Origin: Pseudomonas sp. S35
GTDB taxonomy: Bacteria > Pseudomonadota > Gammaproteobacteria > Pseudomonadales > Pseudomonadaceae
DNA length: 64,000 bases
Assembly: GCF_009866765.1 (NCBI RefSeq)
Contig: NZ_CP019431.1
Coordinates: 2,790,001-2,854,000 of the forward strand
Reading direction: 5' to 3'
The notes under the pieces are model-generated. The model was given only the letters and a program-made list of their open reading frames with translations, searched no databases and had not been told where the DNA came from. Numbering within the stretch: position 1 is the stretch's first letter; each line of letters begins with the position of its first letter. The translations under genes and the position numbers were made by a program. Of the stretch, positions 18,201 to 50,838 are shown piece by piece.

Positions 18201-18633
18201 GCTGCAAGGCAAAGCCGTGCGTGATGTGGTGCAGACCACGTTCATCCTCAACGGCGACCGGCATCAGTATTTCAACCAGAAGGAAAGCTGGCAGCGTTTT
18301 CAATGGCCGGGCCACAGCGACTATCCCGGCGTAAGCCTGAGCTGGACCAGTGTGCATGCCGGTGAGCGATTGTTCGGCGATTACCCCGGTACCTGGGGCC
18401 TGATCCGCTGGCTGGAAAACGCCCACGTCGCGCCGCTGGACGACGCTGACAGCCGCTATCGCCTGCTGCTCAAGGCGCCCGATGGCGTAAGCCTGACGTG
18501 GCACCTGCGCACCGAGTTGGAAGCAGGGCCGCTGGCGTTGCTCAAGTTAAGAGGCTTCAAATTGCCTGCGCAGATATTTCTCAGCGAGCCCGACAGCCAG
18601 GCAGCCTACGCACAAAACGGGAGTTTCCCATGA
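15265..18633 (+). CDS. tssM: T6SS inner-membrane protein TssM (IcmF/VasK)
   Basis: A 1122-residue IcmF-family protein, the large subunit of the T6SS membrane complex that spans the periplasm and meets TssJ. Membrane helices are visible at about residues 14-36, 50-72 and 368-390. Between the second and third lies the cytoplasmic domain, and the rest is the periplasmic domain with the usual C-terminal beta region. The place where many TssM proteins carry a Walker A loop reads LLLVIGEPTKIEAV (about 132-145), without the GKS/T residues, so ATP binding there is doubtful. The start overlaps the previous gene by 14 bases and the stop overlaps tssA by four. Confidence 0.93.
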   Translation: MANVKDVGKGSLVRVGLGYVLIMTLLVLLGALLYGLCSDYLGWPKVSIKQLALLSLGVWFALCWLCPVILLAWDRLAVRQALRMVSLAVEVPTQPLGPESKSPDAPDAPEVGKLRTHLRHRNGLFWRPKTRLLLVIGEPTKIEAVAPTLTKRFWLEGQRTVLLWGGSAQAALDQSFPERWEGLSRGRALDGVVWALDKTQAADDAAMGAGVRQLQRLAKRLGWQLPLYLWQVCDSQWLQAGRKTQPVGCHLPARFTPAMLENALARLVAPLRREGLAQMSEVMNHDFLLRLSRDMQGEGIGRWRHTLTPLAGELAAGVPLRGVWFSLPVLPINNMPEHFWPVDAAWQGVLDDKPLNHRRFGWSAPRIGYALALGVAMLWSAGLLLSFISNRAQIQQVQASIEALQHACDADEQLLALNELVRELARLDDRVQHGAPWYQRFGLNQNPALLATLWPRYVEANNRLIRDPAAAALRQQLNGLVKLAPDNPERAVRAREAYDPLKAYLMMARPDKTDADLLVKTLGNVESSRPGVKPGVWHTQSPTLWRFYAEHLAANPAWRIEPDTRLVAHARQILLGQLGQRNAEANLYQQLLNDTTTHYPALDLHQLVGDTDAFALFSTDASVPGVFSRQAWEGQVRRAIDDIADARREEIDWVLSDQPADIDTRLSPDQLRKRLTERYFQDYASAWLDLLNSLRWQPAASLDESIDQLTLMSDVRQSPLIALINTVAYQAQAGTRTEALADSLVASAHKLIGQDKVAVHEIKGPLVATFGPLLALLDKNNTDGLSLQAFLTQVTRVRLKLQQVSTAPDPLEMTQALAQTVFQGRRVELTDTQAYGSLLAASLGAQWSGAAQTLFVQPLEQAWQRVLQPSAAGLNSQWQRSIVKPWNAAFASRYPFAATASDASLPMLGQMIRADSGRIEQFLQRQLSGVLRKEGSQWVADPHHSQGLRFNPQFLGAINQLSNLADVLYTDGGMGLSFELQGKAVRDVVQTTFILNGDRHQYFNQKESWQRFQWPGHSDYPGVSLSWTSVHAGERLFGDYPGTWGLIRWLENAHVAPLDDADSRYRLLLKAPDGVSLTWHLRTELEAGPLALLKLRGFKLPAQIFLSEPDSQAAYAQNGSFP

Positions 18634-20216
18634 GCCTGCGCACCTTGATCACCCGCTGCCTGGGCACCCGCGATGCACTCTGCGTTGCCCACGAACATGC
18701 CGGCCACTGGCAACCCTGGTTGCAACCGATCAGCGCCGAGTTTCCCGTCGGCAAAGACCCTGGTTATGACGATGACTTCCAACGCATGCGCGAGGAAGTC
18801 AGCAAGCTCTCCGGTGCCGATGCCGGGCAGGTTGCCCAACTGGCGCAAAAGCTACTGCATCACAGCTGCAAAGACCTGCGCGTTGCCACTTACTACCTGT
18901 GGGCGCGCTTGCACAAGGAGGGCGAAGTCGGGTTGGCCGATGGCCTCAGCCTGTTGGCGGCGTTGATTGAGCGCTTTGCCGACGCGGTGTTGCCGACCCG
19001 CCCTCAAAGCCGCAAGATGGCCCTGGAATGGCTGGCCAGCAGCAAGGTGCTGGACACACTGCTGCTGTACCCGGAGGTGGTCAAGGCCGAAGCCGAGCGC
19101 ACCGCTGCGGCGCTTGCCTGGCTTGAGCATGGCTTGCATACGTGGCCTCAGGCGCAGCGGCCGAACCTGGAACCGATGTATAGCGCCTTGTCCGCGCGGC
19201 TGGCACAGTCCGGCGGGACGGAGGCACTGGTGCCGCAGAACACCGCCAGCCACGTGTCATCCGTGCAAGCCAATGCCTCGCCCGGCATGCCGATCAAATC
19301 CGGTCGCGACCTGCTGGACAGCGGTCGGGCTCTGGCTGGCTACCTGCGTGAGCAACCCTTGGGATGGCTGGCAGCTCACCGTCTGATGAAGAGCCTGCGC
19401 TGGGACACGGTACATCAGCCGCCGCCTCAAGAGGCGAACAACCACACGCGCCTGACACCGCCGAGAGGGGACTATCGGGCACAGCTCAAGCGTTTGTACT
19501 TGCAACAGAATTGGGCCGAGTTGATCGATCAGGTCGAGCGGATTTACGCCGAAGGAGTGAACCATTTCTGGCTGGATCTGCAGTGGTACCTGTATCAGGC
19601 CTTGAGCAAGCAAGCTGCGCCCCAGGATCGCTGGGCCGATATCACCAAGCATGACTTGGGCATGTTCCTCGAACGCCTGCCGGGGCTTGAGGTGTTGTGT
19701 TGGAGCGACGGCAGCCCCTTCGCCGACGAAACCACCCGCGAATGGATTGCCCAGCACGTCAGCGGCAACCAACCCCAGCAGTGGCTGCCCGTCACGTCGG
19801 TGGCTGCTGCGGCAGGCGACGGCGACGTTCTGTCGCTCGAAGGCGAGGCCATCGCCCAAGCTGACAGTGACGGCGTGGATCAGGCGCTCGCCTGGCTGGC
19901 TGCGCGCCCTGGTATCCACACCGGTCGCCAGCGCTGGCTGCTACGCCTGCTGATGGCGCGGGTCGCCGAACAGTATGGCAAGAGCGACTTGGCCATCCAC
20001 CTACTCGGGGAGCTGGACGCCACCGCGCAACGCCAGGCCCTGGCCGAATGGGAGCCCGAGCTGAATTTCGAGGTCAAGGCGCGCCTGCTCAAGCTCTTGC
20101 GCGTGAAAGCCCAGCGCAACGACGCCGACAAACCCAGCTTGGCGCGGCGCATGGAAACCTTGCTGGCGGCACTGGTGGCCATCGACCCGGTACGCGCCGC
20201 AGTGCTCTGCGGCTAA
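18630..20216 (+). CDS. tssA: T6SS cap/priming protein TssA
   Basis: 528 residues from ATG 18630, overlapping the tssM stop. TssA primes and coordinates tail tube and sheath assembly at the baseplate. The ImpA N-terminal domain (about 10-140; CKDLRVATYYLWARL is typical) is followed by a variable middle and a C-terminal VasJ-like domain (about 270-528). GGGAG lies at good distance before the start; an open frame extends upstream into tssM without a better start. The protein at 24055 shares the N-terminal ImpA-like domain but has an OmpA tail instead. Confidence is high. Confidence 0.9.
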   Translation: MSLRTLITRCLGTRDALCVAHEHAGHWQPWLQPISAEFPVGKDPGYDDDFQRMREEVSKLSGADAGQVAQLAQKLLHHSCKDLRVATYYLWARLHKEGEVGLADGLSLLAALIERFADAVLPTRPQSRKMALEWLASSKVLDTLLLYPEVVKAEAERTAAALAWLEHGLHTWPQAQRPNLEPMYSALSARLAQSGGTEALVPQNTASHVSSVQANASPGMPIKSGRDLLDSGRALAGYLREQPLGWLAAHRLMKSLRWDTVHQPPPQEANNHTRLTPPRGDYRAQLKRLYLQQNWAELIDQVERIYAEGVNHFWLDLQWYLYQALSKQAAPQDRWADITKHDLGMFLERLPGLEVLCWSDGSPFADETTREWIAQHVSGNQPQQWLPVTSVAAAAGDGDVLSLEGEAIAQADSDGVDQALAWLAARPGIHTGRQRWLLRLLMARVAEQYGKSDLAIHLLGELDATAQRQALAEWEPELNFEVKARLLKLLRVKAQRNDADKPSLARRMETLLAALVAIDPVRAAVLCG

Positions 20217-20240
20217 CCCTCATACACCAGGAGTTTTTCT

Positions 20241-22010
20241 GTGAGCATGGACAATCTGACGCTGCACTACTTCGACGCCGAAATGCGCTACTTGCGCGAG
20301 GCCGGCAAGGAGTTCGCGCAGGCATTCCCGGATCGGGCCGCGCAGCTTAACCTCGACAAACCGGGCGCGCAGGACCCGTATGTGGAGCGGCTGTTCGAAG
20401 GCTTCGCGTTCCTGATGGGGCGCTTGCGCGAGAAACTCGACGATGACCTGCCGGAGCTGACCGAAGGGTTGGTGAGCCTGCTATGGCCGCATTACCTGCG
20501 CACCATTCCATCGCTGTCGGTGGTCGAGTTGGTGCCGGAACTGGCACTGATGAAAAGCAGCGAGTTGATCGCCCAGGGTTTCGAAGTGCTGTCGCAACCC
20601 ATCGGGCCACAACGCACCCGTTGCCGTTACACCACCACCCAGGACTTGACCCTGCGACCACTGGCACTCGTCTCGGTCGGGCGGGGTTTTGAGCCGGACG
20701 GTCGCTCGGTGTTGCGCCTGCGTTTTGCCTGCGGGGCGTTGACCGACTGGAGCCAGATCGACCTCAGCCGGCTGCCTCTGTACCTGAACGCCGATGCGCC
20801 CCTGGCCAGTGCGTTGCATCAGGCACTGACCCTCAACACCCAGGCGTTGTATGTACGCTGGGCCGGCCACACCGAGCGCCAGCCCTTCACCGGTTACTTT
20901 ACGCCCAAGGGTTTTGCTGAAGAGGACCGGCTGTGGCCCAAGGGCGACAGCGCCTTCAGCGGCTATCAGCTATTGCTGGAGTATTTCAGCTTCCGCGAAA
21001 AATTCATGTTCGTAACCCTGTGTGGGTTGGAGCAGTTGCAGCTTGCCCCCGACACCGAGTGGTTCGAACTTGAGGTGGTGTTGCGTGAACCCTGGCCTAC
21101 GACTTTCGACCTAACCCGCGAGCATATCCGCCTGCACGCCGTGCCGGTGATCAACCTGTTCCCGCTGGAGGCCGACCCGCTGACCCTGGCGCCGCTGCAA
21201 GCCGAGTACCTGCTGCGCCCCATGCGCTTGCAGGATGGCCATATGGAGATCTATTCAGTGGACCGCGTGACCGCATCGAGAAACGGCGAGCGCCAGGACT
21301 ACGTGCCGTTCACCAGCTTTCGCCACAAGGGCGGCCTGCTGCGCGATGAGGCGCCTGAGCGCTATTTCCACACGCGTCTGAAGCGCGCGGCGAATGGCCT
21401 GCACGACACCTGGTTGGTCCTGGGGGGCGAAGGCTTCGACAAAGACCGAGTGCTTGAGCAGGAAACCCTGTCGTTGCGCCTGACTGGTACTCACGGCCAG
21501 TTACCGCGCAAGGCGCTGCAAAGCACGATGCTCGATACCGCGGTGCAGTCCACTCAAGCCGCTGTGCGCGTGCGCAACCTGTGTGCGCCGACCTTGCCCT
21601 GCTACCCGCCGAATCGTGACCGATTTCACTGGCGGGTGCTTAGCCACCTGGGCTCGAACTTCCTGCCGATGCTGAGCAATGCCGAGGTGCTCAGGGGGAC
21701 GCTTGCGCTCTATGACTGGACTGACAGCGAGCTGAACCGTCGTCGCCTGGCCGCGATTGTCGAGGTCAGCCATCACCTGGTCCAGCGTTTCGAAAAAGGC
21801 TTTTTGCTGCGCGGGGTCGATATCGAAATCACCCTGGATGCCCATGGCTTTTCAGGGGAGGGCGACATCAGCCTGTTCGGCGAAATGCTCAACCGTTTCT
21901 TTGCCCTGTATGCCGACATTCATGTGTACACCCAGCTCACGCTGATTCTGCAACCTACTGGAAAGTGCCTGCGATGGAACGAGAACCACAGTCAGCGTAT
22001 ACCCGGTTGA
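20241..22010 (+). CDS. tssF: T6SS baseplate protein TssF
   Basis: A 589-residue TssF, a wedge component of the T6SS baseplate acting with TssG, TssK and TssE. The N-terminus with YFDAEMRYLREAGKEFA and the VERLFEGFAFLMGRLREKL segment is a strong family mark. AGGAG lies seven bases before a GTG at 20241; ATG 20247 is the alternative start. It overlaps tssG by about 37 bases. Length is normal for the family. Confidence 0.93.
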   Translation: MSMDNLTLHYFDAEMRYLREAGKEFAQAFPDRAAQLNLDKPGAQDPYVERLFEGFAFLMGRLREKLDDDLPELTEGLVSLLWPHYLRTIPSLSVVELVPELALMKSSELIAQGFEVLSQPIGPQRTRCRYTTTQDLTLRPLALVSVGRGFEPDGRSVLRLRFACGALTDWSQIDLSRLPLYLNADAPLASALHQALTLNTQALYVRWAGHTERQPFTGYFTPKGFAEEDRLWPKGDSAFSGYQLLLEYFSFREKFMFVTLCGLEQLQLAPDTEWFELEVVLREPWPTTFDLTREHIRLHAVPVINLFPLEADPLTLAPLQAEYLLRPMRLQDGHMEIYSVDRVTASRNGERQDYVPFTSFRHKGGLLRDEAPERYFHTRLKRAANGLHDTWLVLGGEGFDKDRVLEQETLSLRLTGTHGQLPRKALQSTMLDTAVQSTQAAVRVRNLCAPTLPCYPPNRDRFHWRVLSHLGSNFLPMLSNAEVLRGTLALYDWTDSELNRRRLAAIVEVSHHLVQRFEKGFLLRGVDIEITLDAHGFSGEGDISLFGEMLNRFFALYADIHVYTQLTLILQPTGKCLRWNENHSQRIPG

Positions 22011-23071
22011 AAGCCGTTGGTTTGCTGGACGCCCTGCAGCCGAAAGTGACCGAGGCCAATCTGTACCGGTTTTGCCAGTTGTTGGAGCAGGCGTTACCGG
22101 GGCATCCGCCGTTGGGCAGCACTGCGCACCCCGCCGACGACGCCGTGCGCTTTCGGCCTGATCCGGGCATGGGGTTTGCGGCCAGCGAGTTGAAGGCGAT
22201 CGAAACCGATGAGGTTCGCCCGGAGCACCCGGCGACGGTACGCACCCGCTTGCTCGGTTTGTATGGGGTCGACTCGCCGATGCCGACGGTGTTTCTGGAT
22301 GACATTGCGCAGCGTCGCGAAGGGCACGCAGCGCTGCAAGCGTTCCTGGATATGTTCAATCATCGGCTGTTCACCCAGCACTACCGGATCTGGCGCAAAT
22401 ACTCCTACCCGGCAACATTCGAAGCCGGGGGCACCGATGCGACGTCGCAATGCTTGTTGGGCCTGATCGGCCTGGGCATTCCCGGCACTGCGCGGCAGAT
22501 CGCTACGCCGGTCTCGCGTTTCCTGGCCTTGCTCAGTGTGATGCGCCTGCCCACGCGCAATGCCGAGGGCATCATTGCATTGGTCAAGTTGCTGGCCCCC
22601 GAGACCCTGGCGCAGGTGACTGCGCATTGGCCGCAGCGCATTGCATTGGCGCACCCGGCCAGCCTTTCCCGGCACCGTCCGGTGAGCTTGTCCCAGGGCA
22701 TGCCGCTGGGCAGCGTCGGCCAGGACGCCAACAGCCAATTACGCCTGCTGCTCTATACCGCTGACCCCCTGCAAGCCCGTGGCTGGCTGCCCGATGGCGA
22801 TTTTTACTGCGATTTGCAGGTGCTGCTACGTGTCTACCTGGGATGGCGGTGCACGGTGAAATTGCAGCTGTCGCTGCCGGTGCAGAGCCTGCCTGCAGCG
22901 GTATTGGGGCAAGCGCAGATCCGGCTCGGCATGACCGGTGTCCTTGGTTGGGGCGGTGATGCCTGGCCGGCGCCAACCGACGACAACCTCACGATCAACC
23001 TCGGCCACTACCAGGGCCTTTCGATTAACCCCCGCAACAGGGAGACGCAGCATGTCGCGTACCGTTTTTAA
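21974..23071 (+). CDS. tssG: T6SS baseplate protein TssG
   Basis: 365 residues from ATG 21974 (GTG 21965 is possible). TssG pairs with two TssF copies in the baseplate wedge. Family marks include the early FCQLLEQ and the GLYGVDSPMP element, then FLDMFNHRLFTQHYRIWRKY, which is typical of TssG. The start lies inside tssF and the end overlaps tssJ, so the three genes are translationally coupled. Confidence 0.92.
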   Translation: MEREPQSAYTRLKAVGLLDALQPKVTEANLYRFCQLLEQALPGHPPLGSTAHPADDAVRFRPDPGMGFAASELKAIETDEVRPEHPATVRTRLLGLYGVDSPMPTVFLDDIAQRREGHAALQAFLDMFNHRLFTQHYRIWRKYSYPATFEAGGTDATSQCLLGLIGLGIPGTARQIATPVSRFLALLSVMRLPTRNAEGIIALVKLLAPETLAQVTAHWPQRIALAHPASLSRHRPVSLSQGMPLGSVGQDANSQLRLLLYTADPLQARGWLPDGDFYCDLQVLLRVYLGWRCTVKLQLSLPVQSLPAAVLGQAQIRLGMTGVLGWGGDAWPAPTDDNLTINLGHYQGLSINPRNRETQHVAYRF

Positions 23072-23588
23072 GTTATTGATGCTGGCGGTCACTGCGCTGG
23101 CGCTCACGGGTTGTGGTTTGGCCCAGACCGTTTCGGATGGCACGGCATCCACTGCCAGGGCTATCTTCTACAAGCAGATCAAAACCCTGCACCTGGATTT
23201 CAGCGCGCGCGCAGCGCTGAACACCCAGCCCAGCGACATGGGGGCGTTGTCGGTGCCGACCTTGATACGGGTTTACCAACTGCGCGACAACAAGGCGGTG
23301 GAACTGGCCACCTACGACGGGTTACTGGGTAATGACGATCAACTGCTGGCGAGCGCATTGTTGGACAAACGCTCGGTAGTGCTGAGGCCGGAGGAGGGGG
23401 CGCAACTGAACGTGCCGATGCACGAAGATGCACAGTTCGTCACCGTGGTGGCTTTGTTCCGCAACCCCGATACCCGGCTCAACACGTGGCGCCTGACGTT
23501 GGCGCGCGACGACCTGGAGCCGGATCGGGCGCGGGTGATCGAGCTGGGAGATAGCCGCCTGACGCTACGGCCCTTGGTGAAGGACTGA
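23052..23588 (+). CDS. tssJ: T6SS outer-membrane lipoprotein TssJ
   Basis: 178 residues from ATG 23052. The signal peptide ends in lipobox LTGC, so the mature protein is an outer-membrane lipoprotein facing the periplasm, where it binds the TssM C-terminus. The mature part shows the TssJ beta-sandwich pattern with PTLIRVYQLRD and a C-terminal LRPLVKD. An open frame begins upstream at 22938, but the lipobox fixes the start at 23052, 20 bases inside tssG. Confidence 0.9.
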   Translation: MSRTVFKLLMLAVTALALTGCGLAQTVSDGTASTARAIFYKQIKTLHLDFSARAALNTQPSDMGALSVPTLIRVYQLRDNKAVELATYDGLLGNDDQLLASALLDKRSVVLRPEEGAQLNVPMHEDAQFVTVVALFRNPDTRLNTWRLTLARDDLEPDRARVIELGDSRLTLRPLVKD

Positions 23589-23591
23589 GCC

Positions 23592-24032
23592 ATGACCGAG
23601 CACAACCCTTCGCTCTACGAAATGCTGCTGCAAAACTTCGAGGGAGAGCTAGAACTGCATCGCGTCAGCGAGGAGGACCAGCACACCCTGTCCGTGCTGG
23701 ACAACGTGCAACGCATCCTTAACAGCCGCGCGGGTGCGCTCAGCCATCTGCCGGATTACGGGCTGCCGGACATGGGCCTGATCCTGCAAGGGTTGCCCGC
23801 CACCGCCCATGGATTGATCAGCACCATGACCGCCACTTTGCTCAGGTACGAACCGCGTCTGGCGGCGGTGGTGATCGAACTGCTGCCCCAGACGCTGCCG
23901 GGGCATCTGGAATATGCCCTGGACATGCAATTGAAAGAGGGGCCGCGCGTGAACTTCGGCACCACCCTGGGTCCCGAGGGCAAAGTGTTGGTGCGTCACT
24001 TGAAGCGCCAGCAGTACCTGTCCAGGCCTTGA
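23592..24032 (+). CDS. tssE: T6SS baseplate protein TssE (gp25-like)
   Basis: A 146-residue gp25/lysozyme-like baseplate protein without enzymatic role. TssE helps start sheath polymerisation. Marks are ILNSRAGALSHLPDYGLPD in the N-terminal half and the strand region before the C-terminus (TLPGHLEYALDMQLKEG). The gene starts three bases after tssJ and ends 22 bases before the OmpA-domain gene. Length is normal. Confidence 0.9.
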   Translation: MTEHNPSLYEMLLQNFEGELELHRVSEEDQHTLSVLDNVQRILNSRAGALSHLPDYGLPDMGLILQGLPATAHGLISTMTATLLRYEPRLAAVVIELLPQTLPGHLEYALDMQLKEGPRVNFGTTLGPEGKVLVRHLKRQQYLSRP

Positions 24033-24054
24033 GCGATAACGCAAGGGAAATGCG

Positions 24055-25146
24055 ATGACGACAGTGTTTGAGATGCGTATTCAAGTCGGTGGTGACCCGC
24101 GCAGTTTCAGCGAATTTACGGCCTTGCGCGATGAGTTGGCCAAGCTCAGCCATCCTGCCTGCCCGGATGTGGACTGGGTGAAGGTCGAACAGTGGTGCTT
24201 GAGGCTGTTCGAGCAGAACGGCGCAGACCTGCAGACCGCGTGCTGTTACGCCCTGGCGTGCGCCCAGCGCCAGGGCGTGGAGGGGATGGCCCAGGGCATT
24301 GCGCTTATTGAGGCGTTGGTCGGCGAGTGGTCAAGGGTATGGCCGCCAATGGCGTCCTCCCGGCTCGATTTGTTGGGGTGGCTGTTCGATCAACTGCACG
24401 TGCTGCTGCGGCGCACGACAATCACGACCTACAGTGCGCCTGCCTTGGCTCACCTACACACCGGGCTGGGCCGGCTGCAGCCTAGCGGGTTGCCGCTCCA
24501 TCCGTTGCGGGGGCTCCAGGCGTTGCGTCAACAGGTCGGCCTGCGCTTGGAACAGCTCGGTTCTTCCAGCCAAACGCTGCCGCCGAGGCAGATGGTTACG
24601 GCATTGATGGCGCCTGTCGTGATCCTGCCGCCGCCTGAAGCGCCACCGCGGCGGCATCCCATAGTGCCCTGGCTGTTGGCCTCGGGGCTTCTCGCTGCCT
24701 TGTTTGCCGGGTTCGCTTGGCGCGCGTGGCTGATGGTTCCTGAGCCTCAAACCGTGCTGCCCGAACCGGTGCGACTGGACAGCCTGTCGCTGTTCGATAC
24801 GGGCAGCGCAACGCTAAAACCGGACTCCACCAAGGTGTTGGTCAAGGCCTTGGTCGGCATCAAAGCCCAGCCGGGCTGGCTGATCGTGATTGCCGGGCAT
24901 ACCGACGCAACCGGCCCTGTCGAGCAGAACCTGGCGCTGTCACACGCCCGTGCGTCTGCTGTACGTGACTGGATGCAACGCATGGGGAGCATTGCCGACA
25001 GTTGCTTTGCCGTGCAGGGCTTCGCGGCCAGTCAGCCAATCGCCAGCAATGGCACAGAGGAGGGGCGCGCCGCCAACCGTCGTGTCGATATTCATCTAGT
25101 GCCGCAGGTGGGGGCCTGCGAAGAGGTCACGTCGACGCTGGAATAA
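24055..25146 (+). CDS. VasL/TssA-like protein with C-terminal OmpA domain
   Basis: 363 residues: an N-terminal ImpA-like domain (about 10-150, with the TACCYALACAQR element resembling TssA), a single membrane helix at about 202-224 and an OmpA-like peptidoglycan-binding domain at about 239-356. The layout suggests a cytoplasmic N-terminus that contacts the T6SS baseplate or sheath and a periplasmic domain tethered to the cell wall. The OmpA domain matches the one in the protein at 1619 at 92 of 118 positions by hand count. A GGGAA ribosome site precedes ATG 24055. It is the last T6SS gene; no clear terminator follows. The exact role is inferred. Confidence 0.75.
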   Translation: MTTVFEMRIQVGGDPRSFSEFTALRDELAKLSHPACPDVDWVKVEQWCLRLFEQNGADLQTACCYALACAQRQGVEGMAQGIALIEALVGEWSRVWPPMASSRLDLLGWLFDQLHVLLRRTTITTYSAPALAHLHTGLGRLQPSGLPLHPLRGLQALRQQVGLRLEQLGSSSQTLPPRQMVTALMAPVVILPPPEAPPRRHPIVPWLLASGLLAALFAGFAWRAWLMVPEPQTVLPEPVRLDSLSLFDTGSATLKPDSTKVLVKALVGIKAQPGWLIVIAGHTDATGPVEQNLALSHARASAVRDWMQRMGSIADSCFAVQGFAASQPIASNGTEEGRAANRRVDIHLVPQVGACEEVTSTLE

Positions 25147-25355
25147 AGTGAACCAACCCTCCATCCCCCTTGTCCCCGCTTCCCATGTCACCCCCCACCC
25201 GCCAAATCCCTTAATTTTCCAACCCTACCGCAAGCCTCTCCAGGCCCCCGGCTGTGCCCGCTTTTTTTAACGCGAGGCGCCCAGCGCATCCGATGCAAAC
25301 GGCAGTTGAAAACGGACTTTCGTCTCCACCGTGACTTACCAGGCAGGTTACCCCC
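25147..25355. other. Intergenic region between T6SS locus and lipopeptide synthetase genes
   Basis: 209 bases with a C-rich stretch, then a run of T residues at about 25262-25267 and a moderately AT-rich part. This is where a promoter for the synthetase genes would lie. I could not name a convincing -35/-10 pair, sigma-54 site, lux box or terminator. The ribosome site before ATG 25356 (GGCAGGTT) is weak. Confidence 0.5.
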
Positions 25356-49582
<24,227 letters not shown>

Positions 49583-49612
49583 TGGGAAGGCTTGTTGTGT
49601 AGATAGCCATGC

Positions 49613-49660
49613 TCATCGGGGGCAAGTCGAAACGTCGCACCGCCCCTCCCACATTTTGAT
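49613..49660. repeat. REP-like element between synthetase C and macA
   Basis: The stretch starting CATCGGGGGCAAG and ending CCCCTCCCACATTTTGAT resembles Pseudomonas repetitive extragenic palindromes, here with about 16 intervening bases between the half sites. It lies in the 101-base gap after the synthetase stop and could limit read-through or stabilise RNA. The family is recognised from its sequence; the role is inferred. Confidence 0.6.
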
Positions 49661-49683
49661 CTCCATACATCATATGGTCACCT

Positions 49684-50835
49684 ATGCAAAACTCTAAACT
49701 CCGCAAAATCGGCCTATTCAGCGTACTGGCCGTGGCCATCAGCCTGATCATCTACACGGTGCAGGCCCCGGCCGACGCGCCGCTGTACCTCACCGCCAGC
49801 GCCGAACGCGGTGATATCGAAAACGCCGTGTTAGCCACCGGCCTGCTCGAAGGCATCAAGCAGGTCGACGTCGGCGCCCAGGTCTCAGGGCAGTTGAAGT
49901 CGCTCAAGGTCAAGGTCGGCGACAAGGTCAAGAAGGGCCAGTGGCTGGCCGAGATCGACCCGTTGATCCTGCAAAACACCCTGCGCAAGGCCCAGGTGGA
50001 CGAAGAAAACCTCCAGGCCCAGCGTCGCGCCACGGCGGCGCAGCTCAAGCAGGCCAAGTCGGTGTATGAGCGCTACAAGGGCTTGCAGGATGACGAATCG
50101 GTATCGCGCCAGGATTTCGAAGACGCCGAGTCGACCTTCCAGGTACAGCAAGCCAATCTGTTGGCCCTGGATGCGCAGATCAAAAGCGCGCATATCCAGA
50201 TCGACACTGCCAAGATCAACCTGGATTACACCCGCATCAATGCACCCATCGACGGCGATGTGGTCGGCATCGTCACCCAGGAAGGCCAGACCGTGATCGC
50301 CAGCCAACTGGCGCCGGTACTGCTCAAGCTGGCGGACCTGGACACGATGACAGTCAAGGCCCAAGTGTCGGAGGCGGATGTGATTCATATCAGCCCCGGC
50401 CAGCAGGTGTATTTCACCATCCTCGGCGAGGCCGACAAACGCTATTACGCCAAGCTGCGCGGCACCGAGCCGGCGCCGCAGAACTTCCTCGAAACCCAGA
50501 CCGCCGGCACGCCCAAGCAGAATACGGCGGTGTTCTACAACGCGCTGTTCGATGTGCCCAACCCCGACCATCGCCTGCGCATCGCCATGACCGCCCAGGT
50601 GCGCATCGTGCTGGACACTGCCGAGGCCGCGTTGATGGTGCCGGTGGCAGCGCTCGGGGCGCGCAACAAGGATGGCCGTTACGCGCTGCGGGTGCTGGAT
50701 GCCAAGGGCAAGGCGGTGCCGCGTGAGGTGAAGACCGGTATCAACAACAACGTCAAGGTGCAGATCCTCGAGGGGCTGGCCGAGGGCGATAAGGTGGTGA
50801 TCGGCGATGCGTCGCCCGCTGTGGCGGGGAATTGA
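49684..50835 (+). CDS. macA: MacA-like periplasmic adaptor of a lipopeptide export system
   Basis: A 383-residue membrane fusion protein. One N-terminal anchor helix (about 8-25) is followed by a lipoyl half-motif (about 45-85, with VGAQVSGQLKSLKVKVGDKVKKG), a coiled-coil hairpin (about 95-180), the second lipoyl half and a beta-barrel (about 215-330), then the membrane-proximal domain. It would bridge the inner-membrane MacB pump and an outer-membrane TolC-type channel, which is not encoded here. MacAB pairs directly after the BC synthetases are the known export genes of viscosin and massetolide producers. It lies three bases before macB. Confidence 0.88.
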   Translation: MQNSKLRKIGLFSVLAVAISLIIYTVQAPADAPLYLTASAERGDIENAVLATGLLEGIKQVDVGAQVSGQLKSLKVKVGDKVKKGQWLAEIDPLILQNTLRKAQVDEENLQAQRRATAAQLKQAKSVYERYKGLQDDESVSRQDFEDAESTFQVQQANLLALDAQIKSAHIQIDTAKINLDYTRINAPIDGDVVGIVTQEGQTVIASQLAPVLLKLADLDTMTVKAQVSEADVIHISPGQQVYFTILGEADKRYYAKLRGTEPAPQNFLETQTAGTPKQNTAVFYNALFDVPNPDHRLRIAMTAQVRIVLDTAEAALMVPVAALGARNKDGRYALRVLDAKGKAVPREVKTGINNNVKVQILEGLAEGDKVVIGDASPAVAGN

Positions 50836-50838
50836 CCG

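Noticed and set aside
3364..24032. Tail-like genes (hcp, vgrG, gp25-like tssE) as a prophage
   Set aside because: clpV, tssK, tssL, tssM, tssJ, tssF and tssG are present with no capsid, terminase or lysis genes, so this is T6SS.
25230..25275. Possible intrinsic terminator after the T6SS locus (C-rich stretch followed by a T-run)
   Set aside because: I could not pair a convincing stem directly before the T-run, so it is not listed as a terminator.
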